From contig NC_064442.1 in assembly GCF_023343835.1 (NCBI RefSeq), positions 16,230,501 to 16,294,500 of the forward strand: a stretch of 64,000 nucleotides of DNA. Reading direction: 5' to 3'. Shown here in pieces: positions 51,019 through 62,092 of the stretch. The notes under the pieces were generated by a model that made no database searches, was not told the origin of the DNA, and saw only the letters and a program-made list of their open reading frames with translations. The position numbers and the translations under genes are program-made. This DNA comes from Lagopus muta. Taxonomy: Eukaryota; Chordata; Aves; Galliformes; Phasianidae. Position 1 is the stretch's first letter, and every line of letters starts with the position of its first letter.

Positions 51019-51097
51019 TCATAGTTTGGAAATAGCTTCTTCCTTCTGGTGCCTGCCTTGTGTGAAGGTGACCTCTCGGTTCTCTTCTTTTTTGCAG
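51019..51097 (-). CDS. CA12: CA12 terminal exon, cytoplasmic tail
   Basis: It follows the strong acceptor tcctgtttcag and reads [20 protein letters not shown] then EAISKL and TGA. It resembles the human tail segment SIKKGDNKGV in spacing and charge. The phase matches the membrane exon. It is too short and diverged to be found without that context. Confidence 0.8.
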
Positions 51098-54000
51098 CTG
51101 AAACAGGACATCTACATTAAATATTTGTAATTGCAACAAAGGAAAAGCACTATTAGTTATTTTAAAAGTGCCATTACTCAAGCATGAAGTTATTTTTCTC
51201 TGAACTGGTGCAAATGCCAGAGTAGCTCATTGTTACATAGGTTTCAGGAGAATACATCCTGTGTGCTAAAGTCAATGCCAATCACAAAGTTATCGCAGGA
51301 CGAGGGGAAATGGTTTTAAGTTGAGGGAGGGGAGATTTAGATTGGATGTCAGGGGGAAGTTCTTTATAGAGAGAAGGGTGAGGTGCTGGAACAGCTGCCC
51401 AGAGAGGCTGTGGATGCCCCGTCCATCCCTGGAGGTGTTCAAGGCCAGGTTGGATGGAGCCCTGGGCAGCCTGGTTTAGCATTAAACGTGGAGGTTGGTG
51501 GCCCTGCATGTGGCAGGGCGTTGGAGATTTGTGATCCTTGAAGTCCCTTCTAACCCTGGCCATTCTGTGGTTCTGTGATACGAGCAGGCTGTAGAAAAGT
51601 TTGTCACGTCAGTCTTTTTTCCCAGAATTTGGCCTTTTTTCCCTAAATGGCCTCTTGTCAGTGCAGATTTTTTCCCCTTAGTGTGACCTTTGGGAGAGAC
51701 TGTCTCTAAAATTATTCCCTCTTGTTTCACTTCTTGTTCTTGCATGATAAAAGGCAATTGGAGAGGCGGAAAAGCTGCAAGTTTGTTGTCTAACCCATGT
51801 ATGTGTCCTGTTCAGTTTGGAAAGGGACTCTCATTTCATAACTGTTTGTGGGAATAGCTAAACTGACATGTTTTTGCCTTCTCACATATTTTTTCCTATT
51901 TCTTGTCTTTGTATCTCTCACAAGCGTTGCTACAGTAGTTAACAATGGCACTGTCAGTACAATGAACTGTGGTGCTATTTATCACAGAAATCAACCATTC
52001 CTCCAGTGGAAACAAATCCCTTAGGTAGATCCTTCTTAGCCACATAAACATTTTTTGCTGGCGATGAAACAGAACTACTTTGAAGTGTAGGATACTGAAG
52101 AAATAACATCTACTGTGGTTAAAAGTCTCAAGGGAGGAATTAATATATCGTAAAGATCAAATGTTACCACTTTAAAAATCATCCTGGTTTTCAGACACAG
52201 AAGCTTTTCTCTGCATTAGAGAAAAAAAAAATTGCTTTGACTTGTTTTCCTGTGCTGTGACAGCAGAACATCTTACCTTTTCCTCCTGCATAGGCAACAA
52301 GCTACTAGAAGGAAGATGAGAACTCCCATAATGCAGGCTATCACAACAGAAACAAGAACACCTAGAAGAAAAGGGGAATCATACAAAGCAGTTGAATTCA
52401 TTTACCTGGGAGGAAAATGCTGATTGCTAATCTGTCATAACACTTTCTTCCCACATCTGCAACTTTCCTGCCATGTTGTACCCACTGCCACTTGTATCAC
52501 TTTTGCAGTCATGGAAGGGATAAGTTTGCACAGGTGTGTATCAGAAAGTCCCAATCCCACAGCTGAGTCCATAGTCAGGATGTCAAATCAGATGCCTGCT
52601 GCAGTCACAACGCCAACATGCAGCCAAAGGCACAGCAGATGTCTTTGGCTTCCTGGGCACAGGCTGCCCAGGGAAGCTGTGCGTGTCCCATTGCGGAGGC
52701 ATTCAAGGCTGGGCTGAAAGGAGCCGTGGGCAGGCCTGATCTGTGGGTGGCAACAGGCCCACAGAAGGGGGTTGGAACTCTGTAATCCTTAAGGTCCCTT
52801 CCATTCCAAATCATGATGTGATTCTGTGATTTGATGCTGTAACGTATTGGCATCAGCAAAAATGAAGAGCTAAACTCAGGAAACAAAGGATGTTAGATTT
52901 GATGCCTGTTGTTTTTTCATGGCAGGACACTATTGATTTTGAGCAGCTGAAGAGTGATGTGCTTTGTCTTTGATAACATTGATTAAAGGCACCTAAAAAG
53001 GTAAGAATGAAATCCAGATTGCAGTGTGAACAACTGAATGATCTCATGTTTGTATTGAGATGTTAAGCACTATCGCTATAATCTCGCTTTTGATAAAGAT
53101 GTAATTTTTACAGTAGAAGTATTTTTGCTCTTTTGGCTGACCCAAAGACCATGAAGGTGAGTATTGTTCACATTTTCATATTTCATTCACATACTATTTT
53201 TTATGTTTTATGAAATTGTCTCTAAGTAAAGGCAAGTTTTTGTTTTATGAAATTTACTTACAGTAAAGGCAGGTTTTGCTACAGTGAAAGTGCATCACAT
53301 GGGCTGCAAAATCTAACACCAAATAGAAAATTACAGAACAAAAGCTTGTAGTTTAAAGGGGAGAGGTAGGGAAAACTCAAACTTCGTATTTTAGATTTCT
53401 GTTTGATGAGGATATCTTAGGAAATTCAGATAGAAAGCTTTTTAACAACACTACACACCTGTTCCTGTTTAATTTGTGAGCACTGCAAGGTTTGAGTCTC
53501 TAGAGGTTCCTTCCAACCCCTGCAATTCTGTGATTGCTGTAATAAATCTCAGCTGTGTGTGTGGAGCTGATTTTATTGGAACAGGTTCCTAACAGGCAAA
53601 ATACATTTTAAGCATGTTTGAGTTTTGGTGAGTGATCCTCTAGGATTTGAGGCGTTTTGAACTTTAGTGCTTATTCATGTTGAGCATGAGTTTAGATTTT
53701 AGTCATTGGCACCCAAACTTGGATGATCTAATACTTCAGTAATTTGAATTTGGGACACAAAGCACAGTTCAGTGGCTCCATTGTGTGGCATGGGCAACTC
53801 TGATGAAGATATGCAGCCCTCAGACTTGACACTGCAAAGGCAGAAACGTTGCTCCAAAGGAATGCTTTTAGGTTGAGGCCTGGAGTGTGCACAACAGAAC
53901 TTCTTTCACAGATTTCTGTAGTTGTCCCAAGCCATGTTTCAGTGAATGGCCTCTCCTTCCCTTTTCAACAAGAGTGCTCTGTTCCTGCCTCTGGTACCTC

Positions 54001-57000
54001 TGGCAACCAGCAGCCAGGTGCTCCTCAGCTGTGCTTTGGGGGAAAGGTTTTTTCTTTTTCCTTTTTAAGTTAAGGGACTGCACCTGTGAGGGAGCTTTTA
54101 TGGTTGGATTAGGTGGAATGTGAGATTACAGGGGACGATGAATGCCTCTCTTGCAGTGGGTAGAACACTTTTGCTGTGGTTCACTGGTGGCCAATGAGCC
54201 TCTGTAATTAAGTGTACTTAAACTGAATGGGGTTTCTATTAAATTAGCACTGAGAAATGCCTTCTGTAGCCATAGAGACCAGTTCTTGGGTGAGAACAAT
54301 GGGGTGGGCAATAACCCATACAACTCAGCCCTAGCAAGTTATGCCAACGTTAAGGAAAAACTGAAAATGCTTTTATAGCAGGTGTCACCTCTGCATGGGA
54401 AGCAAACAGTGGAGCTTAGTAGAGGAAGAGCCAAATATTGTTTTTGGCTTTGGCACTGGTTCACAGCAGCAATTTCAAAAATGTCAAATTTGATCCTCTA
54501 GATGGACATAATAATGCTTATCCCATTTCTGTGAAGTGTTTAGATCCCCAGATTAAAACCATGCTGCCTGATTTTGTATTGAGTTATTGAGATCACAGAT
54601 TGTAACTCATTACTTTAAGAATTGAGCGTGATTTATAGAGAGAGAGTAGACAGGTGCAGAAAATTCAGCTTAAGTCCTAGATGGAAAACAGCATTTCTCA
54701 TCCCTGACTGTTGTGAATCATGTTAGCAAACCAGCAACATATGCTTGCTTACTTTCATGAATTGAGAGGAGAGAAAAAGTGGCAGTTGGATTACCTACAA
54801 TTCTGAGTTTTAGCACATGGTAGCTGCTCGTTCCAGAACTCCTGTTATTAAAGTATTTCTGCTTAAACATGTCTTCAGTAAAGTGTGCATGGAATTAAGT
54901 TAAGTTCCTTATTGTCCAAGCTTACTTAGTTTCCCTCTCTCCCCAGACTTTGGTAATTAAAGCTCTAGCAGTTTTGGGACATTCAGTCCTAGAGAAGTGC
55001 AAAAAAGTAGAAGTCAGTTATTTTTGAGATTCCTGTCATGTTTGTTTGCATCACGTACTGCAATTTGCTCTGCTTTGTGTATCAGAGGTAATCATGCTAT
55101 GAGTAGGCCTGTCCAGAGCCAGTTAGTTGCAGGGCATGCTTCATACCCTGCATGTGACAGCAGAAGGATGTCATGGGCTTCTGTTATGTTACTGGATCAT
55201 ACAATATACAGTGTTACAAGTTATTTTTACTTATCAAATTTGAGTTTCTCTTGAGGACCTTTTCCAATTCTCTTTAATTACCCCAGAACACTCTCCCTGA
55301 AATGCAAAGCTGTGATTCCTTCTCAACTTGTTGTCTGCACAAAAGTAGGCCTGATATTACTGGGAACCAGAGATGTAACTGAGGAGAGAAGGCCAGCTCA
55401 GTTAAGCTGGCTGAAAGCATTCAGCTGTAGGGAGCTATTTAGTGTCTGGAGTGACAGCAGATAGCTCTGCTAAACATGAGGAGGCCAAACAGTCCTCCTC
55501 TCTTCATCTCCTTCTCTTTGATTGGGGTCAGAAGGGTTGCTTGGTGTGGCTTGTCTGATAGCTGCTGTGAGACAGAACTTTGTATACACTCTTTGAATGC
55601 CATCACTCTTACATAGTTACCCATGCAGAAGGGGAAAAAAAAACAACAACAAAAAGAAAGCTATCTGCAGGAGAGTGGGCCTCTACTTCTGTGCTGGTAC
55701 AGCGCAACAGGACTGCCACATCCATGCTTCCAGCTTACCCAAATGACTGTGTGCAATTTCTTTGCATAGAAGTGTTTGTACAGCCTACCTTCACGGAAGG
55801 AGATAAAAACAAGTCTTTCACGAAACTCCTGAACGTTTCGGAAGTTATTGACCATTTCCAGGGGTTCTGGGTCATCACTCTCTGTGCAGTACATGGCTGT
55901 TTCCAGTGCCAGCAGCTGTAAAGGAAAGCACACTGTTCAGCTTCCAGAAGCAGAAAAGACGATGCTGGTGTATCGCTGACGGTGTCTGTTGGAACGTACA
56001 GGCATAGTCAAACAGAAAGGGGTACATGAAATAATGCTTGGAAGTCTTACATGGCCCATGAGCCCCAATAGAGAGTAATGTGTAAACAGTGGTGACATCT
56101 CTGGAACCCCTACCTGTATGTGTGTTTTATATACTGAAAAAATAAAGGCTGGTTAGTAATTAGCTGACAGGAAAATTGGATGGGAGGAAATGTGGTGGTC
56201 CTTTGCAGTAGAGACTAACTCCTAAGCAGTGCTATTTCATGAAGGAGCTCACCAAAGAACTCATGCTTTGGTAAAACAGTCTGGTACAGTGGATGAAGTT
56301 AATAATTGACTCTCATCACAGGGAGCACATGGGAATTAAATCTCATATTAAAGGTGGTAATAACATTTTTAGTAACATTTTTTCCTTGTGTTTATAATTA
56401 GATGAATTGGTAGATAGTGATTACAAGCTTATGTAATTTGTCAGTGTCCACTTGAAAACAAAAGCTAGGTGAGAACAAAGCTTAGATGAGAACAAAAGCC
56501 TTAAGTTAGAGAAAAGTCTGGGGATTCAGGCTTGACGAATTATACATCACAAGCTTTTTAGAAACAGTGACATCTACTCAATCTATCATGTCTGAGAGTC
56601 ATGATCAGAGCACAGGGGAACTTAGAGTTTGGAGTTCAGACATGAAGCCTTGGCAAAAACGATCTGGCAGTGACTTGTGGAAAGACTCTCAGCAGGGAGC
56701 AAGCACATGGTAAAAAGAAATGAATCTCACTTCAATGTGATTCTTCAAGCTGTTGCTATACCAATTGCTATTCAATTGGCTGCCCATCATTTTGGTCAAC
56801 TGCAGATGGGTTAACTCTACAGTGAATAGGGTATTGATCGAAGTCAGTTCTGTGACGTGCATCCCACCTGAAAGATTTTAGCAACAGTCACTTTCCAGTT
56901 CAATAAGAAAGTAAGATAAATCCAGAATCCATTTACTGCTCCTTAACAAACATCTATCAGGACAACTCGTGTTGTATTTAAACTTGCCTGCTCTTGTGAA

Positions 57001-60000
57001 ATTTTAACGGGGTGCCGGAAGACTGTCCAGAGAACGCTGGGGTAGCAAGGAGGAGTTGTCAGGGATCCTTCATAGCGATAATACTCAGCTGGTCTGTCAG
57101 GAAGCAATTCCTGAATGTTGAAACCAGGGACATGGACCATCTGATCTAAAACAGAGGATTTAACAGTGTTAAATGCTGCATCGTTACCGTGTGCATGGTA
57201 TACTAATGCAATGATTCTGCTCTGCAGTAAGCAGGGTGCTTCGTCTGATCTCTAGGAAAAGAAAAATATTTGTAAGTGGAGATGATCCCGGTTTGACATA
57301 GGAAACCCCAAAGTCTGCGTTTCCTATATACAGATCTTGTCATAGATACCAAATCAGAATTTTGTACAATAACCTGTAGCCAAACCAAACAACAGCTGGT
57401 GCAGGAAATAAGGCTCCCATGGCTGTGTGTATCTTGCTATACACTCTCCAGAGTAATGCATTGAATATTCAAAGTGTCTCATTTTATGACTGCTTTGCCT
57501 GGGATTGCAGGACTGTTTCTGCAGCTGGTTCAGCCTGTCACAGGGTACCTATCTGGTACCTGTCTGATACTTCAGAACAGTCACTCACCCTTATATTTCA
57601 CATTCCGGAAGTGCCTGAAGATCTTTTCATATGATGGGTTGAAGGGTCCAATCTGTAATGAACAGACTGTTAACAACTGTGTAGGTCCTTGTGCTTTTGC
57701 ACACAGCAGCAAGCAGTATTTGATGAACTCTGCCCTAAGGAAACTGAGTATGCTGTCCAGATTTAAATAGAATTACTCTTTGCAACTGAAATATTACATA
57801 CCAGTCCCAATAAAACTCTTAGTCTGTCTGTGGCTGTTAAAGGTGCTTTGTTACACTCAGGTCTTAACTGCAGCTTAGTCCTTTTGCACACACTTGAAAG
57901 ACTGAGTTGCTCTGCCTGTTCGGCCTGCAGCAGAAAGGAGGAGCAGCCATTTCCTCTGAGAACATCAATAGACAGAAGTTCTCAACTGACATGCTGCCCA
58001 GCTCATCTGCTGCTTTCTGGTCCAAGCCACATCTTTCCACCCACAGATGTTCCTCAGTCTACTGCTCCTCATAGACCACGAAGATGAAAAATGAACTGTT
58101 GGGTAATGCAGAGCCACTGGCAGGAGCAGTAACTCAACTAGCAAGCAAGACCACGTGTTTTAACTGCTACCAACAGCTTTTTGGTTTAATAATCAGTGTC
58201 TTTCTTATGAATTCTTGGGTGCTTAGCAACTCCTCTGACAGCAGACATGTTAAACTCTTGTCCTTAGCTGAACTGTAAAAGCCACCGGCTTCCTGAAAGG
58301 TTTTCAAAGACCTAATCACCAGACTTAACAACATTCCCTTATTTGATTTTAAACATCATTATTTGGGGGAAAAAAATCATAATCCTCTGCATAATATACA
58401 GTACTCTGAAGTTTTTCACAGCTGCAACTTCCAAATGAACTGAAATGTAACACAGTTATTGACAAATTCTTAGAACTAGGAAGTGAGGTGGGATGAACTA
58501 GAGCTTGGTCTGTGGACGTCGTCACTTTTCCAGTGAAGTGTAGAAGTAGACTTTGAGTGAAGGGTTTTTTATGCTGCAGAAAATTAAAAATTGTCTTGAT
58601 AGTTAAGCTTATTCTATTAATTAAGACTTTTAATTCTCAAGAAAATATAGATTTATATATGTATATATACAAGCTTGTCAGAATTGTTTCGTAGCATCAT
58701 GATTACCTTTAATTGCCTATATGTGTGGCCTCAGAGGGGAATAAGGAAACTTGTCCTGTCATCTAAAAAAAGCACTGAATTTACTTGGTACCTGTTTACG
58801 TATGTGCTGATGGGATCGGCCTAAATGTTACTTTAAAGCTCACTAATGACTTAATTACTGAAAAAATGTTAAAAACAAAAACAAGAAAACAAACTGCACC
58901 CCCAGTCTTGTGTCCTACCTCAAGAAGAATAGCCAAAACTGCCAGTCCGTTTGCTTTGTCCATTGCTGCTGTTATATCTGGATATTTCTCAGAGTTATAA
59001 TGTACAATATGCACCTGCAGAGAAGGAGATATGTTTTCATGATAATGCTGTGGGCATGGTAATGTTTTTATTTAGCAACTGAAAAAGATGAGTGCAGCCA
59101 TCTCAGGCTAACAGCAGTAGAACAGCATTCTTCAGTGCTTTTTGGGCAGAGTGGTGAGATCCTTTCTGGAGAAAAGCAAAAGGTTTGAAATACCCCTTCC
59201 CAGCTTCTCTCTGGTTGTTATCCCTCCTGTCTACGTGCCTGGGGAGCAAGAAGAATGATTGTTTTCTCTTCAAGGCATCTTGTTTGTAATACTAGCACTG
59301 GTAAATGTTTCTGAAAAAAACAGTATTTCATTTGATCGTTTTGCAGCAAATATCCAATTGGTACTGCATTCCAAAATCTATTCCCAAATCCATAATTCAG
59401 GGTTGGGAAAGATAATAAGTAGTTCTTCAATGAAGCAAAAAGTGCGAATAAAGATAGAAGAAGAGCATTTGAAGACGTTGTTCAAACCCAGCCAAGCAGT
59501 CTTGTGCAGCTAGAAGGTTACAGAGAAACCAAGCAATCTGCTGGGAGTTACTTAAGAGACCCAGTGCCAGCCCTGAGTTTAGAATATAGCTCCCTGACTT
59601 GTAGTACTTTGGAGCCCACCCTGTTGTGGTTCAAAAGCATATTTTAATTATACACTCAGATCATAAATACTTGGATTAGAATCTTGCAGCCTTTTCAGAA
59701 ATACACCAAAGTAAAGATCCCATTTGAGATTGTGTCCAGCCTCCTTTATCTCGCTCATTGATTTGAGCATGTCTTACCTCTGCTGCAAAGTGCTTCCCGC
59801 TGACTGTGTGCTCTGAGCCTTCCGACTTGTTTCTGTTTCCCCAGTGCAGGTGAAGTTGAGATGCAGTGTATTCAAAAGGGAGGTTTCTGATGTGCATGGT
59901 GGGTGACAGATGCATTTTCACTGTAAGCAGACCGAAGGCAGGTGGGGGCAAATGATACCACAGCTTTTAAGGAGGGGGCAAATAAAACTACGACAGTTAA

Positions 60001-62092
60001 ACATAATATGCAGGGAAAGAACAAGGCAGAATAGCTACATTTTTAACTTGGAATCCATCCCAGTCTGTCGATAGGAGCTAAACACTTGTTTGTCATTAAC
60101 TCTTCCTAAGCGATTCAGAAGAATTTAGAATATTCCTTTTTCTGCTTTCTTTAACTAAATGAACTGAATGTGGGAATTGTTGCTAATTATTGCTCTGTCC
60201 TCCTTGAAGAATGCAAAATTATCTCAGCTTTATTAAAGAGAAAGTTATCAAAGTATTGAAGGAAAACTTAGGCTCATGCGCCTTCTCTAATTCCCCTTAT
60301 AATGCTTAAAATGTCTTAATAAATTAATATTTCATAGTATTTTTGAAATCTTGTTATATTGAACTCCTCTGTCTGTTTATCCTCTCTAAGCAGCCTGTGA
60401 CAGCACCAAGTAAACTACTGATCTCTCCCTCCCTCCCCCTTCCTCAGTCAAACCCAGAGTGCTGCTGTCAAGCAGCAAGATACCTGTTGACCTGAGGTGT
60501 TAGTATTTCCTCTTTCAGCATGATGGAATGAGTTTTTTTGTATATTTGCTAATGCTGCTCAGCATGGAGAACAGGCTAGCTTATATTTTGTGTATAAATT
60601 ACAGTAGAAAGGGAATTGAGATGTTCTCTATTGTCATTGATTACTGAGAAATTGGGTACTTCGTTGAACAATGATTTGTATAAAGAAAATATCATCTGCT
60701 TTGCAATTTATCTTTACTGGCTTCTAGTGAGAATATAATTTGTTTCTGACGTGTCCCAGATTTGCTGGGAAAGCAAGGCTCAAAACTCACGAAGGAGCAG
60801 CTGCAAACATTTTCTGTTAGCTAAAAAGCATTTCTTGAGGTCTGCTGTTCTGTCTAGCTGAAGTTAGTAATTGCATCTGGCTTAACTGGCAGTGAAGTGC
60901 CTTAGCTGTGTGTAGGACTGTCACATCAGTCACTTCTAAGTACCCTACTGATTTCTTCTCTAGCCATGAGAGAAGATAACAGCAGATGCTGTAATGATCA
61001 CTCTAACAAAGAGCTGATTTTCCATTGAACCAACTGAGAGATTGGTCTTTACCTGAAGAATGTGTTTGTGATGCTGTACACAGCAGCTTTACCTCACTGA
61101 AAGCATGAGGAAAAAATGAGAAGTGCATTGCGAGCACATTTTAACAGAGCATGCCAGAGAAGAGCAGAGGCAAAGACTGCAGAGGTCCTTTTGATGCTTG
61201 TAGGATACAAGAAGTGCCTTATACGTGTCCTTATTTACATGTCCTCAAGTGTCTCATGAAGGGAAAAGATGGTGGGACAAACTTAACTGTCACTGTATGT
61301 AGTGTTGATATGGTAGATATTGCAGATCTTTATGTGACTGCATCCTGTCTGCTTTTTACTTTGTGTGCTGATGCTTTTAATACAGCCAGGCAGAGCATGT
61401 TTGTAAGCTGTTTCTAATTATTTTTCTGTTCTTTTATCTATTTGTCTTATCCTGCGCTACAGGAGGTTTCTACCTCAAGTCAAAGGAACAGAATAGTGCT
61501 CCTTTGTTCTTTTTCCTCCGTGTAACTCAACTGAGCTGCTTTGATTAGAATATCAGAGATAACTGCACTCATATTTTATCAATTTCTCTCTTTCTAATAT
61601 AATCACCAAGTCTGTTTCAGAGCACTTCAGCCAAAGTAGTAAGAAAAGCTTTCAAAGGCAAGGAATTGTTTTTGACATGCCTATTATTTATTGAAGAAAA
61701 CCACAGTTTTTCAGTTCTGCTTGCAGCAAATCCATCTGTGCTTTGTACAATCCCAAGTTTCCCTACTGTGTTCTCTAGATATGCATATGCTGATGAAGAG
61801 GCATCATAGCTTAACTTCAAATGATAATCAAAGTAATTTGCCCATAAAATACAAGATTACAAACTCCAGCAACTTTCCTACATAATTGTTTGCTGTCATT
61901 GAGCTCCCTTACCTGAGTGCCCATTATTAGTCAGTGTGAACTGGTCAGTGGAAGACACATTATAGCCTATGAATTCTAAAGGTGAGAGATTAGAATCATA
62001 TTGGAGAATATCTTTGTGAAAATCTATTGGTGATTGAAATACTCCTCCACAAAATGGATATTTCTTCGGCCAGGTGTTCTCTCCATCAGGAC
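51019..62092 (-). CDS. CA12: CA12, membrane carbonic anhydrase XII (partial; 5' exons outside)
   Basis: Eight exons, 62092-61913, 59920-59778, 59014-58919, 57652-57589, 57145-56988, 55915-55789, 52361-52277 and 51097-51019 (leftward), join in frame to 310 residues plus stop. The signal peptide and first residues are not found. CA12 is a single-pass plasma-membrane enzyme hydrating CO2 at the cell surface. In CA II numbering the sequence shows proton-shuttle His64 (NNGHS), zinc ligands His94 and His96 (LHLHWG) and His119 (EVHIVHYN), Thr199 (SLTTPPC) and the disulfide cysteines 23 and 203 (PFCGG, PPCY), so it should be active. A membrane helix and a basic cytoplasmic tail follow. CA12 rather than CA9 or CA14 is supported by [27 protein letters not shown] and synteny. 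Confidence 0.95.
51292..51580 (+). mobile_element. CR1 LINE 3' fragment in last CA12 intron
   Basis: Nearly identical over its length to the copy at 1-285, including the attaaacgtggaggttggtg segment and the ending ccctggccattctgtggttc. It is antisense to CA12, between the membrane and tail exons. Confidence 0.94.
52277..52361 (-). CDS. CA12: CA12 transmembrane exon
   Basis: After cttctag it completes a Gly codon, then reads [20 protein letters not shown] and CCLCRRK, a single membrane helix with a positive stop-transfer. The donor is AAG|gtaaga. The G|GT junction fits directly onto the preceding exon. Confidence 0.88.
52650..52832 (+). mobile_element. CR1 LINE 3' fragment, diverged
   Basis: It carries cctgggcacaggctgcccag, ggcattcaaggctgggctga, gggggttggaactctgtaat and the terminal tgatgtgattctgtgatttg. 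It is antisense to CA12. Confidence 0.85.
53488..53536 (+). mobile_element. CR1 terminal scrap
   Basis: Only the terminal CR1 words survive: gaggttccttccaacccctg followed by attctgtgat. Confidence 0.6.
55789..55915 (-). CDS. CA12: CA12 exon, end of catalytic domain
   Basis: It encodes [20 protein letters not shown] then [20 protein letters not shown] to RE, after a tttacag acceptor, with donor AAG|gtaggc in phase 1. Confidence 0.95.
55916..56987 (-). other. CA12 GC-AG intron
   Basis: A 1.07 kb intron bounded by CAG|gcaagt and tttacag|CTG on the CA12 strand. No repeat was recognised. Confidence 0.75.
56988..57145 (-). CDS. CA12: CA12 exon with Thr199; GC donor
   Basis: It encodes [40 protein letters not shown] and [13 protein letters not shown]. 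Frame and homology to [11 protein letters not shown] fix the end at CAG followed by GCAAGT, a non-canonical GC donor. Reading past it adds a non-homologous tail. Confidence 0.93.
57146..58918 (-). other. CA12 introns flanking the 64-nt exon
   Basis: Apart from the exon at 57589-57652, I see only an AT-rich tract with alternating TA words near 58650-58672. Confidence 0.65.
57589..57652 (-). CDS. CA12: CA12 exon [12 protein letters not shown]
   Basis: A 64-nt exon encoding [20 protein letters not shown] then K and one base. The acceptor is cattacag and the donor is AGG|gtgagt in phase 1. Confidence 0.94.
58919..59014 (-). CDS. CA12: CA12 exon with zinc ligand His119
   Basis: It encodes [20 protein letters not shown] then [12 protein letters not shown], 32 codons in phase 0. 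The second codon, CAT, is His119. The donor is GAG|gtagga. Confidence 0.96.
59015..59777 (-). other. CA12 intron between the two zinc-ligand exons
   Basis: A 763-bp intron; nothing recognised in it. Confidence 0.65.
59778..59920 (-). CDS. CA12: CA12 exon with zinc ligands His94 and His96
   Basis: It encodes [20 protein letters not shown] then [20 protein letters not shown] to KHFAAE. It follows a gcttacag acceptor and ends GAG|gtaaga. NKS is a potential N-glycosylation site. Confidence 0.96.
59921..61912 (-). other. CA12 intron after the His64 exon
   Basis: A 2 kb intron with a short pyrimidine tract (ctctccctccctccccct, about 60422-60440). No CR1 or additional exon was recognised. Confidence 0.65.
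61913..62092 (-). CDS. CA12: CA12 exon with His64
   Basis: After the acceptor tttatgtag it reads [20 protein letters not shown] through [10 protein letters not shown] to TNNGHS, ending G|gtaagg in phase 1. It includes Cys23 and the proton-shuttle His64. It is the most upstream CA12 exon I can identify. Confidence 0.95.

Larger units (their letters stand above)
52362..55788 (-). other. CA12 intron before the membrane exon
   Basis: A 3.4 kb intron holding two CR1 pieces (52650-52832 and 53488-53536) and an imperfect local duplication around 53207-53276 (tatgaaat and taaaggca words repeated). A small skipped exon could lie here, since the human gene has an extra 11 residues at this junction. 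I could not identify one. Confidence 0.55.
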
